Source of the DNA: Candidatus Thermochlorobacter aerophilus
GTDB taxonomy: Bacteria; Bacteroidota; Chlorobiia; Chlorobiales; Thermochlorobacteraceae
Length of the DNA: 64,000 nucleotides
Direction: 5' to 3'
Assembly (NCBI GenBank): GCA_002794105.1
Contig: PHFL01000039.1
Coordinates: 87,306-151,305, forward strand
This document shows, piece by piece, positions 17,077 through 26,904 of the stretch. The stretch's first letter is position 1. Each line of letters begins with the position of its first letter. The translations under genes were made by a program, and so were the position numbers. The notes beneath the pieces are model-generated. The model was not told the origin of the DNA. It saw only the letters and a list, made by a program, of their open reading frames with translations, and ran no database searches.

Positions 17077-19086
17077 CTACGGCGAGGCTTTAGAGGCCGA
17101 GCTCTTTTCTCCAAGATATTTTTCAAACCACTCCAAGTTCGATTGCATGACAACGAGCATCATTTTCGGTTCGTTGGGTGCATGTGGCTGGCGTGGCAAC
17201 TCTAACATGCGCGTAGGAACACCACGCGCCTTGAGAGCATTGTAAAACTCAAAGCCTTGTGAAATCGGTACGCGCACATCTGAGGTGCCATGCTGAATCA
17301 TTGTTGGCGTAACAACAGACTTGACAAAGGAAATCGGTGAGTGTGCCCGATATACTTCTGGTATATCCCAAAACTGCCCACCAAAGTAGTCTGGAATGAA
17401 AGCTGGAATATCAGCTGTTGTCGTGAAGCTGATTAGGTTGGTTACAGGAGCGCCTGCGGAAGCAGCCTTAAAGCGGTTGGTTTGCGTCACAATCCATGTA
17501 GTCATGAATCCGCCGTAGCTCCAGCCCATTACTCCCAATCTATTGCTATCGGCTACACCCATCGCAATGACTTTGTCTACGCCTGTCATGAGATCTTGGT
17601 AATCCATGCCACCCCAATCCTTGAAGTTTGCACGACGAAATTCCACACCGTATCCAGAGGACCCACGCGGGTTAGGACGCAGCACTGCATAACCTTTTGC
17701 AGAGAAAGCGGCTATGGGGTAGATACTGCGTCCACCTATAAAGGTCTGCTGAAAAACTCCAGCTGGGCCACCGTGGATATTCAGGATAAGTGGAACTCTC
17801 CTTCCCTGCACATAGCCGACTGGGTAGGTCAGCAATCCTTCAATTTCTTTTCCGTCACTGCTTTTCCAGCGGATGAGCTCTGTTTTGCCAACAGGTGGTA
17901 GCTTCAAGTCAGAATTAGCACGAGACACCTGCACTGCAGAGAGTGTAGAAAGTGGAGCTACAAAAATTTCTTGCGGGGTATCCGAGGTCTGGCGCACGAA
18001 TGCTAGCATGCGTCCCGATGCACCAATACTGACGGACGTGTAGACAGCAGGCGTCAGCTTGAGCTCATTAATTTTGTTCGTAGCAAGTTCTACGCTGTAA
18101 ATTTGAGATAGAGTGCCTTTGGCTTCACTGAAGTAAATCTGCTTACTATCCGAAGACCATCCAATGATAATCGGTTGCCCATCGTACGATGGCGGAAGGC
18201 TTACGGGCTTACCACCAGATGCAGGGGCTACCTGAATCGTGCGACTTTGCGCCCAGCGTGGCGGAGTGTCACTTGATAGAAAAGCAATGTAGCGCCCATC
18301 TGGTGAAAATCTAGGGGAAGTCTCCGACGCCTCAGTGTTAAATAGCGTGGTTATTTTACCAGTCTCTATATCAACAACAGAAAGGTCTGCGGTGACCCAG
18401 TCGTTAGGACTTGGAGATTTCGTATGTGAAAACACAATACGCTTGCTGTCTGGCGACCAATTGAAGTTATCCACCGAATAATTTCCGCTAGTCAGAAGAC
18501 GTGGTTCCCGAGTACCGCTTTCATTTTTCTGAATTGGCAGTAGATACAGTCGCGACATCTTGACCTTTTCATCTACCCACCGATAATCGTTTTTACCTTT
18601 CTCGTTTTTTTCTTCTTCATCAGTCTTTGGGTCTGTCATTGTGAAAGCGATATAGCGACCATTTGGTGCCCACTCAAAGTCCGTAATGCTACTTTTGACA
18701 TCGGTCAGTGGTTCAGCTTCTCCACCTGAAAGTCTCAGCAGGTAGAGGTTATTTTTGTTGTCTTTACGAGTGGAGAGAAAGGCAATTGCTTTACCATCAG
18801 GTGACCATTTAGGGTTAGTGGAGGATTTTTCACTGAAAGTTAGCTGTACATTCTCTTTTCCATCCGTTGTGCCTAACCAAATTTGCGTGAGGTATTCGCT
18901 TTTGTCTGGGGTCATGATGGCATCCGTAATAGTATAAACCACTGATTTGCCATCGGGTGAAATTTGCGGCGACCCTACGGTCTTAACTTTCATATGCAAC
19001 TCCGGCGACCAGCTCTCCGCTGTCTGTGAGTATGCACTCGCTACGCTGAGGTGCGCAGCCAATATCAGCATAATGATGCGTGTCAT
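17077..19086 (-). CDS. S9-family prolyl oligopeptidase-like serine peptidase, exported
   Basis: A 669-residue protein with a signal peptide (MTRIIMLILAAHLSVASAYS). The first 400 residues form a beta-propeller with TolB-like blades (SPDGKSVVYTI, SPDGKAIAFLS, SPDGRYIAFLS). The alpha/beta hydrolase domain then has the nucleophile in GWSYGGFMT, the acid in HGTSDVRVP and the His in RQPHAPNEP. It fits the dipeptidyl/acyl-aminoacyl peptidase branch that trims short peptides in the periplasm. Single gene, with its own 5' region in 19087-19370. Confidence 0.93.
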   Translation of the reverse strand: MTRIIMLILAAHLSVASAYSQTAESWSPELHMKVKTVGSPQISPDGKSVVYTITDAIMTPDKSEYLTQIWLGTTDGKENVQLTFSEKSSTNPKWSPDGKAIAFLSTRKDNKNNLYLLRLSGGEAEPLTDVKSSITDFEWAPNGRYIAFTMTDPKTDEEEKNEKGKNDYRWVDEKVKMSRLYLLPIQKNESGTREPRLLTSGNYSVDNFNWSPDSKRIVFSHTKSPSPNDWVTADLSVVDIETGKITTLFNTEASETSPRFSPDGRYIAFLSSDTPPRWAQSRTIQVAPASGGKPVSLPPSYDGQPIIIGWSSDSKQIYFSEAKGTLSQIYSVELATNKINELKLTPAVYTSVSIGASGRMLAFVRQTSDTPQEIFVAPLSTLSAVQVSRANSDLKLPPVGKTELIRWKSSDGKEIEGLLTYPVGYVQGRRVPLILNIHGGPAGVFQQTFIGGRSIYPIAAFSAKGYAVLRPNPRGSSGYGVEFRRANFKDWGGMDYQDLMTGVDKVIAMGVADSNRLGVMGWSYGGFMTTWIVTQTNRFKAASAGAPVTNLISFTTTADIPAFIPDYFGGQFWDIPEVYRAHSPISFVKSVVTPTMIQHGTSDVRVPISQGFEFYNALKARGVPTRMLELPRQPHAPNEPKMMLVVMQSNLEWFEKYLGEKSSASKASP

Positions 19087-19370
19087 AGCTCCCTCCGTTA
19101 GAGTGTAGGTAATTTTGTTGTCGGTAAAAGTAAGTGGTAGCTGAAAATATTCAGGTTAATGTTTCACTGTTTCACTTGACGCATAGCGCTGATTGAGTGT
19201 TTGCCTTTTTGGTTTCCCCTTCTCCTTCGAGTTTTCAGCTTGCGCTGCTGCAGTTAAAGAAAAGCATAGCGCTAGGGTGTGGTGTACCTGCTTATTGTCG
19301 CTGCTCTTCCTGCTGTCCTTGTTGCTTTTCTTTTGTGTAACTTTTTACAATAACAGATATTTGTTATCCT
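19087..19370. other. Intergenic region upstream of the S9 peptidase
   Basis: No coding frame of note. It must hold the promoter of the minus-strand peptidase gene, but I cannot pick a convincing -10/-35 pair. Short pyrimidine-rich runs (for example near 19300-19330) and a repeated GTTTCACT (19158-19172) are all I see. Confidence 0.4.
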
Positions 19371-19400
19371 AACAAAAAAGGCAGTTTTTTCAACTGCCTT
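19371..19400 (-). terminator. Intrinsic terminator at the end of the nuo operon
   Basis: A nine-pair stem AAGGCAGTT/AACTGCCTT (19378-19386 with 19392-19400) is followed on the minus strand by a run of T (the A run at 19374-19379). It lies 23 bases after the nuoN stop and closes the 11-gene operon. Confidence 0.9.
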
Positions 19401-19422
19401 GAAAATAGCGCCTTTCCCACGC

Positions 19423-20940
19423 TTAGCGCAGAAGCATTGTTCCTAGAATACCAACCGAATTCTTTGTTAAGTTCGCTAGCGGTGTAAAGAATAGCCCGAG
19501 CACCACTGTCAATACAGCCAAAAATCCAACCATTGCATTGGACCACACACCGACACTAAGCTCGGATGTACTACCATCTTCTGACTCACGCAGGTACATG
19601 TTGAGCGGAATCTTGAAGTAGTAATACAGCGAAATCACGCTGGTCAAAATACCTACCAATGCCAGCCCCAGATACAGCGTGCCCTTCTCTAGCAGTGATG
19701 CAAAAATCATATACTTGCCGACAAAGCCAACCGTCGGCGGCAAGCCAGTCAAGGACACCAGAAAAATTGTCAGTGCTGCAGCAGCCAGTGGCATTCTCCT
19801 GCCCAAGCCTTTGTAGTCATTGACATCATCACTGCCGATTTTATTACTGATGAGCACAGCAACGAAAAATGCTCCCACATTCATCACTGTGTAGGCAACT
19901 AAGTAGAACATTACAGCTTGTGTGCCTAAATCATCAGCGACTAAGACGCCGAGCAACAAGTAGCCAGCATGAGCTACTGAGGAGTATGCTAACATGCGCT
20001 TGACACTGCTTTGCCAAATAGCAACCACATTGCCAAGAATCATGGAAACCAAAGCAAATACAGAGAGCATAGTTACCCAGTCAACTCCGATGATGCCCTC
20101 ACCTGTGCCTGTTGGTACAGTTACCCGGAAAAAGCGAATCAGCATAGCAAATCCTGCCGCCTTTGAACCCACGGAAAGAAATGCAGTCACTGGCGTGGGC
20201 GCACCTTCATAGACATCTGGCGACCAGAAATGAAAGGGCACAGCACCAATCTTGTAACCAAACCCAGCCATGATGAGCAAAGCTGCAAGCAACAGCGTAA
20301 CGCCATCGACAGGATGACTGACCAGAAACTCGTTGATTTTGAAAATGTTGGTATGCCCTGTTAAGCCGTAGAGAATGGAGATACCATAAATCATCAAGCC
20401 AGAAGAGACTGCGCCGTAGATGATGTATTTCAGCGAGGCTTCAGAGGAACGCACTTGTCCCTTCAAATAACCTGTTAGGATGTAAGAGGAAATGCTTACC
20501 AGCTCGAGAGAGAGGAACATCATTAGCATGTCCGTTGCAGATGCCATCAGGAACATGCCCAGCACCATGGCTATCAGGATGGCATAGTATTCGCCCATGC
20601 TACGCGATTTCGGCTCGTTGAGCTCTTCGGAATCCATAGAAATCAGCACCGCTAGAATGCCAGCACCCAAGAAGAGATACTTGAAGAAAATAGCAAAGGG
20701 GTCAATTGCAATCATCCCAAAGAACTTCTGCGCTGCTGATAACTCATGCTGCTGGTAGACAAATATGCCTGTTATCAGCATGCCTACAATGGTGAGGGCT
20801 GGAATCAGCGTGCGGTTTCCTTTTGTGAGCATATCTGCAATGACCACTACCAGAAAGAGCGCCGAGAGTATTAGCTCTGGGATAAATGCAGAGACGCTGT
20901 TCTGTAAGATTTCCCCAATTGTTTTGAAGTCAAATGGCAT
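19423..20940 (-). CDS. nuoN: NADH-quinone oxidoreductase subunit N
   Basis: A 505-residue antiporter-like, proton-pumping membrane subunit of complex I with about 14 helices. The channel residues are seen in LSLELVSISSYILTGY (Glu) and in GYKIGAVPFHFWSPDV (Lys, followed by the conserved PD). Standard length. Last gene of the operon, 44 bases after nuoM, followed by a terminator. Confidence 0.96.
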   Translation of the reverse strand: MPFDFKTIGEILQNSVSAFIPELILSALFLVVVIADMLTKGNRTLIPALTIVGMLITGIFVYQQHELSAAQKFFGMIAIDPFAIFFKYLFLGAGILAVLISMDSEELNEPKSRSMGEYYAILIAMVLGMFLMASATDMLMMFLSLELVSISSYILTGYLKGQVRSSEASLKYIIYGAVSSGLMIYGISILYGLTGHTNIFKINEFLVSHPVDGVTLLLAALLIMAGFGYKIGAVPFHFWSPDVYEGAPTPVTAFLSVGSKAAGFAMLIRFFRVTVPTGTGEGIIGVDWVTMLSVFALVSMILGNVVAIWQSSVKRMLAYSSVAHAGYLLLGVLVADDLGTQAVMFYLVAYTVMNVGAFFVAVLISNKIGSDDVNDYKGLGRRMPLAAAALTIFLVSLTGLPPTVGFVGKYMIFASLLEKGTLYLGLALVGILTSVISLYYYFKIPLNMYLRESEDGSTSELSVGVWSNAMVGFLAVLTVVLGLFFTPLANLTKNSVGILGTMLLR

Positions 20941-20984
20941 AGGTCTTCAGCGATGTTTGAAATTAAAGTTTTGTATCACTTTTG

Positions 20985-22610
20985 CTACTTCAACAGGGCT
21001 GTACTGGCTTGCATAGCCGGCGCCAATATCTCCACGATTTTATTCATGCTCGGCATCATTAGGTCGGTCAGCAGCGATGGATACACACCCAAGATGATGA
21101 CAATTGCAGTCAACGGCGCCAGCATAAGCACTTCTCTGCTATCTAAATCCACGCTACCCTTCCAGTCGTGAAAATGAGCATGTTCATGACCATGCTCGCC
21201 TTTGACATCATATGCTGCATTTGGCTTGCGCTTTCCGAAATAGACGCGCTGCAACGCCCACAGCAGGTAGCCAGCGCTCAGCAAAATACCCAGTGTAGAG
21301 ACAACTGCTACAGGTCGTGTTAGCTCCGCACGGAAAGCACCTAAGAAAATGAACGATTCAGCAATGAAACCTGATAGACCAGGCATCCCCAGCGACGCCA
21401 TGAAAGTCGTAATTACAAAGCCTGTATAGACTGGCATATACTTGGCAAGACCACCGAAGCGCTCAATTTCACGGGTATGGGCACGGTCGTAAATCACACC
21501 GACCAGCAAGAATAGGAGTGGCGTCAAAATGCCATGACTAAACATCTGCATCATCGCTCCTGTCATGCCTTCGGTAGTCACAGATGCAATGCCAAGCAAC
21601 ACAAATCCCATATGCGATACAGATGAGTATGCCACCATTTTCTTCAAATCCTTTTGTGCAATTGCACAGAGTGCACCATAGATGATGTTAATTGCACCCA
21701 GCACTGCCAGCAAGTAAGCCAATGCACCGAAGACTTCTGGGAAGATGGGAAAGTTGATGCGCAAAAAGCCATATCCACCAAGTTTTAGGAGCACGCCGCC
21801 CAGAATGACTGACATCGGAGTTGGCGCCTCCACATGTGCATCTGGTAACCATGTGTGAAATGGGAATACTGGCACTTTGATAGCAAATGCTAAGAACAGC
21901 CCGATGAATGCAAGATAGCGCATCACCGTCCCCGAACCGCCTAAAATGCTATCAGGCAAAAAGTTATTCGGGTCCGACATGGCTACAATGCTGAAAGTAT
22001 TTTTACCTGTCTCAGGGTCAACCACGCTAAAGTAGAGACCGATGGTAACCAACAACATGAAGACGGAGCCAAAGAGCGTAAAGAGGAAAAACTTCATAGC
22101 CGCATATTCGCGGTCCGGTCCACCCCAAATGCCGATGAGAAAGTACATCGGCACTAGCATGAGCTCCCAGAAAATGTAGAAGAGGAAAAAGTCTAATGCC
22201 AAAAAGCAACCGACCATCGCTGTCGAGAGCACATTGTAGAGCAGGAAGTAGCCCTTCACGGATTTTTCAATCGTCCAGCTTGAAATCACACCAATTGCTG
22301 AGACTATTACTGTCAGGATAACCATCGTAATTGAGAGCCCATCGACTCCCATGAAGTAGTCGACATTGAACGAAAAACTGCCGAACTGCAAATCAATCCA
22401 TTTGACTTTCTCGACAAACTGGAACGATTTGGGGTCGTTGATTCCTGCTAAGGAGTAGTTATAGCCCTTCCAAATCCACAGGCTAAGCCCAACCTGCCCC
22501 AGCGCAGCTAATAAAGAGATGATGCGAATGAGCTGTTTTTGTGTCGATGGCACAAAGAGAATGATAGCTGCTGCCACCAGTGGTAAGAATGTAATCAGCG
22601 TCAGTTCCAT
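20985..22610 (-). CDS. nuoM: NADH-quinone oxidoreductase subunit M
   Basis: A 541-residue proton-pumping membrane subunit. The key Glu is in FWELMLVPMYFLIG and the channel Lys in AFAIKVPVFPFHTWLPDAH; KKMVAYSSVSHMGFVLLG is the other conserved helix. A His-rich loop (GEHGHEHAHFHDW) lies near residue 480, between the last helices, which is not usual for NuoM. Same strand and order as in other bacteria, 56 bases after nuoL. Confidence 0.96.
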   Translation of the reverse strand: MELTLITFLPLVAAAIILFVPSTQKQLIRIISLLAALGQVGLSLWIWKGYNYSLAGINDPKSFQFVEKVKWIDLQFGSFSFNVDYFMGVDGLSITMVILTVIVSAIGVISSWTIEKSVKGYFLLYNVLSTAMVGCFLALDFFLFYIFWELMLVPMYFLIGIWGGPDREYAAMKFFLFTLFGSVFMLLVTIGLYFSVVDPETGKNTFSIVAMSDPNNFLPDSILGGSGTVMRYLAFIGLFLAFAIKVPVFPFHTWLPDAHVEAPTPMSVILGGVLLKLGGYGFLRINFPIFPEVFGALAYLLAVLGAINIIYGALCAIAQKDLKKMVAYSSVSHMGFVLLGIASVTTEGMTGAMMQMFSHGILTPLLFLLVGVIYDRAHTREIERFGGLAKYMPVYTGFVITTFMASLGMPGLSGFIAESFIFLGAFRAELTRPVAVVSTLGILLSAGYLLWALQRVYFGKRKPNAAYDVKGEHGHEHAHFHDWKGSVDLDSREVLMLAPLTAIVIILGVYPSLLTDLMMPSMNKIVEILAPAMQASTALLK

Positions 22611-22666
22611 GTTAGTTCAGAGCAGTTAAGTCGTTTCTACAAAATTTCTTCGTACTGCTAAGTTCC

Positions 22667-24808
22667 TTAAAGTCGTAGTGCAAATGCAAAGTAGGTCAGC
22701 ATCGCCAGCAAGAGAATGGCGATGTAAGTTTGTACCCTGCCTGTTTGCACTTTTCGGAGCACAATTCCAAACACTTGCACCAGCGCTGCCGATAGATTCA
22801 CCAGCCCATCGACCAAGTTTTTGTCCAAAAGTCCATTGAGGTTCGAGAAGGACTTCCCAAAACTGGCACCGCCGCTTACAATGACGCCTTCAGGAATCAG
22901 GTTATTGAACCAAGTCATAGCTTTGCTCAGAAATTCAAACGGCATGCCGACTGCACTTATGCCCTTTTGATACACAAGGTAGGATAGCAGCAATCCAATC
23001 AGGGCGAAAGTAATGGAGAGTGTTACGGCTGTGCCATGCGCCTCGTGTGCAGCATGCTCCAGTTTTGCCTGTCGCGATTCACCATGAACTGCAGCATGCG
23101 TATTACCTGCATGTGCATCGTGTCCGCTATGCGATTGCGGCGACCCAGCATCCATGCTGACGGTTTGAACTTGCATTGCTGCATGTTGCATAGCTTCTGG
23201 CTCGGCTTTCTTTTCCTCGAACTTGACCAAAGTCTCGGGCGTCTTAATCAGGCTCAAAAACCAGCCATTTTCTCCAGAGAGCGGGTTAGGGGAGAAGACA
23301 AACCAGAACGACATCACCGACAGCACAATCAGTGGGGCAGTCATTACCCATGAAGATTCATGGATTTCGCCATGGGCTTTGCCATGCCCATGATGATGGT
23401 CGTCTTCGTGCGCAGACGCTGGCTTTTCATGCGCGCGGTTTTCGCCGAAGAATACCATGAACCACTGGCGCCCCATGTAGAACGGAGTGAGCAACGCTGC
23501 ACCAAAGCCTAAGATGGGCACAATCGACCATGAACCGCCTTCAACAGCGGCAAAACCTAAGGCGCCAGCCAAAATGGCATCTTTGCTAAGAAATCCTGTA
23601 AAGAGCGGCAAGCCTGAGAGCGCAAACAAGCAGATAGTGAAAGTAGCGAATGTGATAGGCATTTTCTGACGTAAGCCACCCATGTAGCGCATGTCTTGCT
23701 CATGATGCAAGGCGTGAATGACCGAGCCTGCACCTAAGAACAAGCCTGCCTTGAAGAAGGCGTGTGTTACCAGATGGAAAAATGCCGCTGCATAAGCACC
23801 TACACCCATTCCCATCACCATGTAGCCCAGTTGTGAGAGCGTAGAGTATGCCAGCACACGCTTGATGTCATTTTGTGTAATAGCAATGGTCGCTGCAAAA
23901 AACGCCGTCACAGCTCCGATGATGGCAATAACATGTAGTGCATCGACCGTCAGTATCACAAATACACGTGCCAAGAGATAGACGCCGGCGGCAACCATGG
24001 TTGCGGCATGAATGAGTGCCGAGACTGGAGTTGGACCTTCCATGGCGTCTGGCAACCATGTATGCAGCGGAAATTGTGCCGATTTGCCAACACAGCCCAT
24101 GAACAGCAAAATCCCTGCTACCGTAAGCCAGCCTTCGGAGAGTGTCCACTTGCCTGCCTCAATAGCAGAGTAAATCTCCGTATAGGTAAAGGTCTTGAAT
24201 TGGGAGTAGAGGATTAGAATTCCTAGCCAAAAGCCAATATCGCCAACACGGTTAAGGAAGAAAGCTTTGTTTTGTGCGTTCGTGGCAGAATCTCGTTCAA
24301 AATAAAATCCAATTAGCAAAAATGAAGACAGCCCAACCAGTTCCCAGAAACAATAGATTGCAAAGAAGTTATCGACCAACACGATGCCAAGCATGGAGAA
24401 GGTGAAGATGCCAAGATAGCCAAAATAGCGTCCGTAGCGCTCTTCTCCTTCCATGTAGCCTGTTGAGAACAGATGCACTAGGAAACTGATGCCAGTTACC
24501 ACCACGAGCATAATCGCCGTGAGGTTATCGAGCAGAATTCCCATTTTGAAACTCAGCTCGCCTAAGCCTGGCACATTGCCGAAATTCACCCATGTAAAAT
24601 GCCACTCCTGCAGATAGTTTGGATTCCACTGCCCAATCACTTGTGCGGCCACATAGAGCGAGAGCAATAGAGCGATGCCCACAATGCCTGTCGCAATCAA
24701 ATCACCTTGGCGTGGCAGCTTGCCTGAAAAGAAAATCTGCAATGCAAAGGAGAATAGCGGCAAAAGCAGGATAAGGATGCAAAGTTGAATCAGCGGTTCC
24801 ATCAGCAT
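22667..24808 (-). CDS. nuoL: NADH-quinone oxidoreductase subunit L
   Basis: A 713-residue distal proton-pumping subunit with the long lateral helix near the C-terminus. Conserved stations are CFWELVGLSSFLLIGF (Glu), GKSAQFPLHTWLPDAM (Lys) and IKRVLAYSTLSQLGYM. It is longer than usual because of a hydrophilic section with two His-rich stretches (HEDDHHHGHGKAHGEIH, and HSGHDAHAGNTH with HAAHEAHG) between the antiporter core and the last helices. A second ATG two codons on (24802) is an equally good start. A 148-base gap to nuoK holds three TACTTC repeats but no gene. Confidence 0.96.
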   Translation of the reverse strand: MLMEPLIQLCILILLLPLFSFALQIFFSGKLPRQGDLIATGIVGIALLLSLYVAAQVIGQWNPNYLQEWHFTWVNFGNVPGLGELSFKMGILLDNLTAIMLVVVTGISFLVHLFSTGYMEGEERYGRYFGYLGIFTFSMLGIVLVDNFFAIYCFWELVGLSSFLLIGFYFERDSATNAQNKAFFLNRVGDIGFWLGILILYSQFKTFTYTEIYSAIEAGKWTLSEGWLTVAGILLFMGCVGKSAQFPLHTWLPDAMEGPTPVSALIHAATMVAAGVYLLARVFVILTVDALHVIAIIGAVTAFFAATIAITQNDIKRVLAYSTLSQLGYMVMGMGVGAYAAAFFHLVTHAFFKAGLFLGAGSVIHALHHEQDMRYMGGLRQKMPITFATFTICLFALSGLPLFTGFLSKDAILAGALGFAAVEGGSWSIVPILGFGAALLTPFYMGRQWFMVFFGENRAHEKPASAHEDDHHHGHGKAHGEIHESSWVMTAPLIVLSVMSFWFVFSPNPLSGENGWFLSLIKTPETLVKFEEKKAEPEAMQHAAMQVQTVSMDAGSPQSHSGHDAHAGNTHAAVHGESRQAKLEHAAHEAHGTAVTLSITFALIGLLLSYLVYQKGISAVGMPFEFLSKAMTWFNNLIPEGVIVSGGASFGKSFSNLNGLLDKNLVDGLVNLSAALVQVFGIVLRKVQTGRVQTYIAILLLAMLTYFAFALRL

Positions 24809-24956
24809 TCAATTTTTGATATTGAAATTTTCGTTAAACCGTTTTAGTAACATCAAGTCATCACACCTTTACCGTCGGTGCTTTTTTCCGTGACGGTTTC
24901 TACTTCCGATACTTCTTTTTGTACTTCTATTGTACTTCTAGAATTGTTTTGGGGAA

Positions 24957-25265
24957 CTACTCACGCATGGTATCAATTTCGCTCAAGTCTACGCTTCGGA
25001 ATGTTGCATAGATGTTGAGCACAATTGCCAAGGCAATTGCCGCTTCTGCAGCAGCCAGCACAATCACAAAAATGCTGAACATGATACCATTCGTCGTGCC
25101 GGTGTATTTGGAAAAGGCTACCAAGTTAAGATTGGCAGCATTGAGAATCATCTCCACACCCATGAGTGCTACCACGGCATTTTTGCGTGTCATCACGCCA
25201 AAGAGTCCCAGCGAAAACAGCACAGCTGAGAGCACCAAGTAATGGTTCAATCCAATTTCAGGCAT
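24957..25265 (-). CDS. nuoK: NADH-quinone oxidoreductase subunit K
   Basis: A 102-residue, three-helix membrane subunit. The conserved acidic residues of the proton path appear in ALMGVEMILNAANL and VLAAAEAAIALAIVL. Normal size, 37 bases after nuoJ. Confidence 0.95.
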   Translation of the reverse strand: MPEIGLNHYLVLSAVLFSLGLFGVMTRKNAVVALMGVEMILNAANLNLVAFSKYTGTTNGIMFSIFVIVLAAAEAAIALAIVLNIYATFRSVDLSEIDTMRE

Positions 25266-25302
25266 TTTCGTCAGCGATTTGGTTGCAAGGTTGATTTTCA
25301 GG

Positions 25303-25839
25303 CTAATTCTCCAGACGGCGAATCACTTCTGAAATTTTGCTGCGGTCAGGCCGGGCAATGTAGGCTGCACCCATCAGTGCAACTAGCAAAAGAATTGAGA
25401 CAATCTCAAATGGCAAAACATAGTTCGACATAGTCTCGTAGCCAATGAGTTCAACTACAGAACCTTGGCGCTGTGGAGCTTCTACCCACTTTGCACGGTA
25501 AAGAAAAGCATAGAGAATTGCCGCTAAAATCCCTAGCATCACAATGAGCCCGGGCACAATGTTAAGCACATCAGTGCGCAAGGTCTGTTGTGTGATTTTG
25601 TTTGTGAGCATCACGCCAAATAGCAGAAGCACCAAAATCCCGCCCACATACACCACCACTTGCGTTACGGCAATAAAATCTGCATTGAGAAAAACATACA
25701 TTGCTGCTATACCAAAGAGCGTAAATAGCAGCGAAAATGCTGAGTAGATGATGTTCTTTGAAAAGACCACAAACGCTCCAGAGACCACAATAATTATGGC
25801 AAAGAGATAGAAAATTACTTGATATGTTAGGTCTTGCAT
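25303..25839 (-). CDS. nuoJ: NADH-quinone oxidoreductase subunit J
   Basis: A 178-residue membrane subunit with five helices. The flexible third helix is typical (VTQVVVYVGGILVLLLFGVML). Between nuoI and nuoK as in most complex I operons. Confidence 0.94.
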   Translation of the reverse strand: MQDLTYQVIFYLFAIIIVVSGAFVVFSKNIIYSAFSLLFTLFGIAAMYVFLNADFIAVTQVVVYVGGILVLLLFGVMLTNKITQQTLRTDVLNIVPGLIVMLGILAAILYAFLYRAKWVEAPQRQGSVVELIGYETMSNYVLPFEIVSILLLVALMGAAYIARPDRSKISEVIRRLEN

Positions 25840-25936
25840 CGTCTTATTCTTTTAGGTGTTAGTTATTGTCACTGCACATTCTCAGTAATTACTCCTATCC
25901 ACTTCTTTACATCGGGGGATGTGCATAGCATTTGTG

Positions 25937-26863
25937 CTATGCATTGGTTTCGTCACTACCTTCGGCTTTGCGCTTGGCTTCAGCTTCAGCCAACTTCTTC
26001 TGCATCATTGGTGAAAGCTTAGGTGTTGGCTTTGGTGCATCGTCAGCTGGTGTTGTTGTACCGCTTGTAGCTGCAGCAGTTTCGCCAGCTGGGGTACTTT
26101 CACCTGCTTCAGCTTTCTTTGCAGCCATTCTTGCTGCCATCATCGGTGAAAGTTTGGGCATTGGCTTTGATGCATCATCAGCTGGTGCGGATGGTGTGTC
26201 AGTTGTTGCAGCAGATTCTGCCCTTGCAGCAGCAGCTTTGGCAGCCAGTGGTGTTCGTGCAGCGCCCACAGCAGGTTTAGGTGCCGCCGCTTTCTTGGCT
26301 TTTTCTTCTTCCTCGTACTTTGCCAGTTTTGCGCGCTTTTCTTCTGCTTTCGCTTTTGTCAGGACGCCAAAGTGATAAATGAAGTTGCTGCGGTCAAATT
26401 CGGAAAAGTCGTACACTGGGGTCATCGTTAGGCATTCTGTCGGACATGGATAGGTGCAGTAACCGCAATACATGCACTTTGCCATATCAATGTCAAACTG
26501 CTCGAGCCAAAGTTTCTTTTTGCTACCATCCGAAGTTGTTCCCAGCTCTTCGAGGTCATCTGGCGTCGCTTTGAAAGATTTGATGGTGATGCATTGCACT
26601 GGGCAGGCGCGTGCGCATTGGTCACATGCAATACAATCTGCCGCATCGTTATGTAGCCGATAGCGCGAAAATGGCGGTGTTGGAATAGCTTCGCTAGGGT
26701 ACTGAATCGTAACTAAACCCAGTGGCTGTTTGAAGTAGGTATCATCTTGCACCGACAGTGGCATGCGACGCTTGGTTGCACGCGCAAAGTGCTCAATGGT
26801 GATTTTTAGACCTCCTAAAACAGTTTCTGCTCCCCTTTTTATCGTCCCAAAGTAACTACTCAT
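25937..26863 (-). CDS. nuoI: NADH-quinone oxidoreductase subunit I with a long low-complexity C-terminal tail
   Basis: The first 170 or so residues are the two-[4Fe-4S] ferredoxin subunit that passes electrons towards cluster N2: CIACDQCARACP and CMYCGYCTYPCP, each closing with a fourth Cys in the pattern C-x2-C-x2-C-x3-C. After that comes a tail of about 140 residues rich in Ala, Lys, Glu and Pro. It starts with a charged helix (KAKAEEKRAKLAKYEEEEKA) and contains two copies of a block with PADDA and PKLSPMM. NuoI proteins usually end soon after the second cluster, so the tail is unusual. It is encoded in frame, with a DNA repeat at 26001-26050 and 26136-26185. Confidence 0.93.
   Translation of the reverse strand: MSSYFGTIKRGAETVLGGLKITIEHFARATKRRMPLSVQDDTYFKQPLGLVTIQYPSEAIPTPPFSRYRLHNDAADCIACDQCARACPVQCITIKSFKATPDDLEELGTTSDGSKKKLWLEQFDIDMAKCMYCGYCTYPCPTECLTMTPVYDFSEFDRSNFIYHFGVLTKAKAEEKRAKLAKYEEEEKAKKAAAPKPAVGAARTPLAAKAAAARAESAATTDTPSAPADDASKPMPKLSPMMAARMAAKKAEAGESTPAGETAAATSGTTTPADDAPKPTPKLSPMMQKKLAEAEAKRKAEGSDETNA
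26001..26185 (-). repeat. Direct repeat inside the nuoI tail
   Basis: Two 50-base units, 26001-26050 and 26136-26185, are clearly related (for example GGTGAAAG then TTGGCTTTG and CAGCTGG in both). They encode the duplicated PADDA...PKLSPMM block of NuoI and look like an internal tandem-type duplication that has drifted. Confidence 0.75.
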
Positions 26864-26904
26864 AGAAAGTTTAAGGTTAAAGTTGAAGAAGTTACACTTG
26901 TTGC

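Noticed and set aside
24809..24956. Repeated TACTTC units between nuoL and nuoK considered as a regulatory or CRISPR-like repeat
   Set aside because: The units are only six to ten bases and irregular. No CRISPR array (regular repeats with unique spacers) is seen anywhere in the window.
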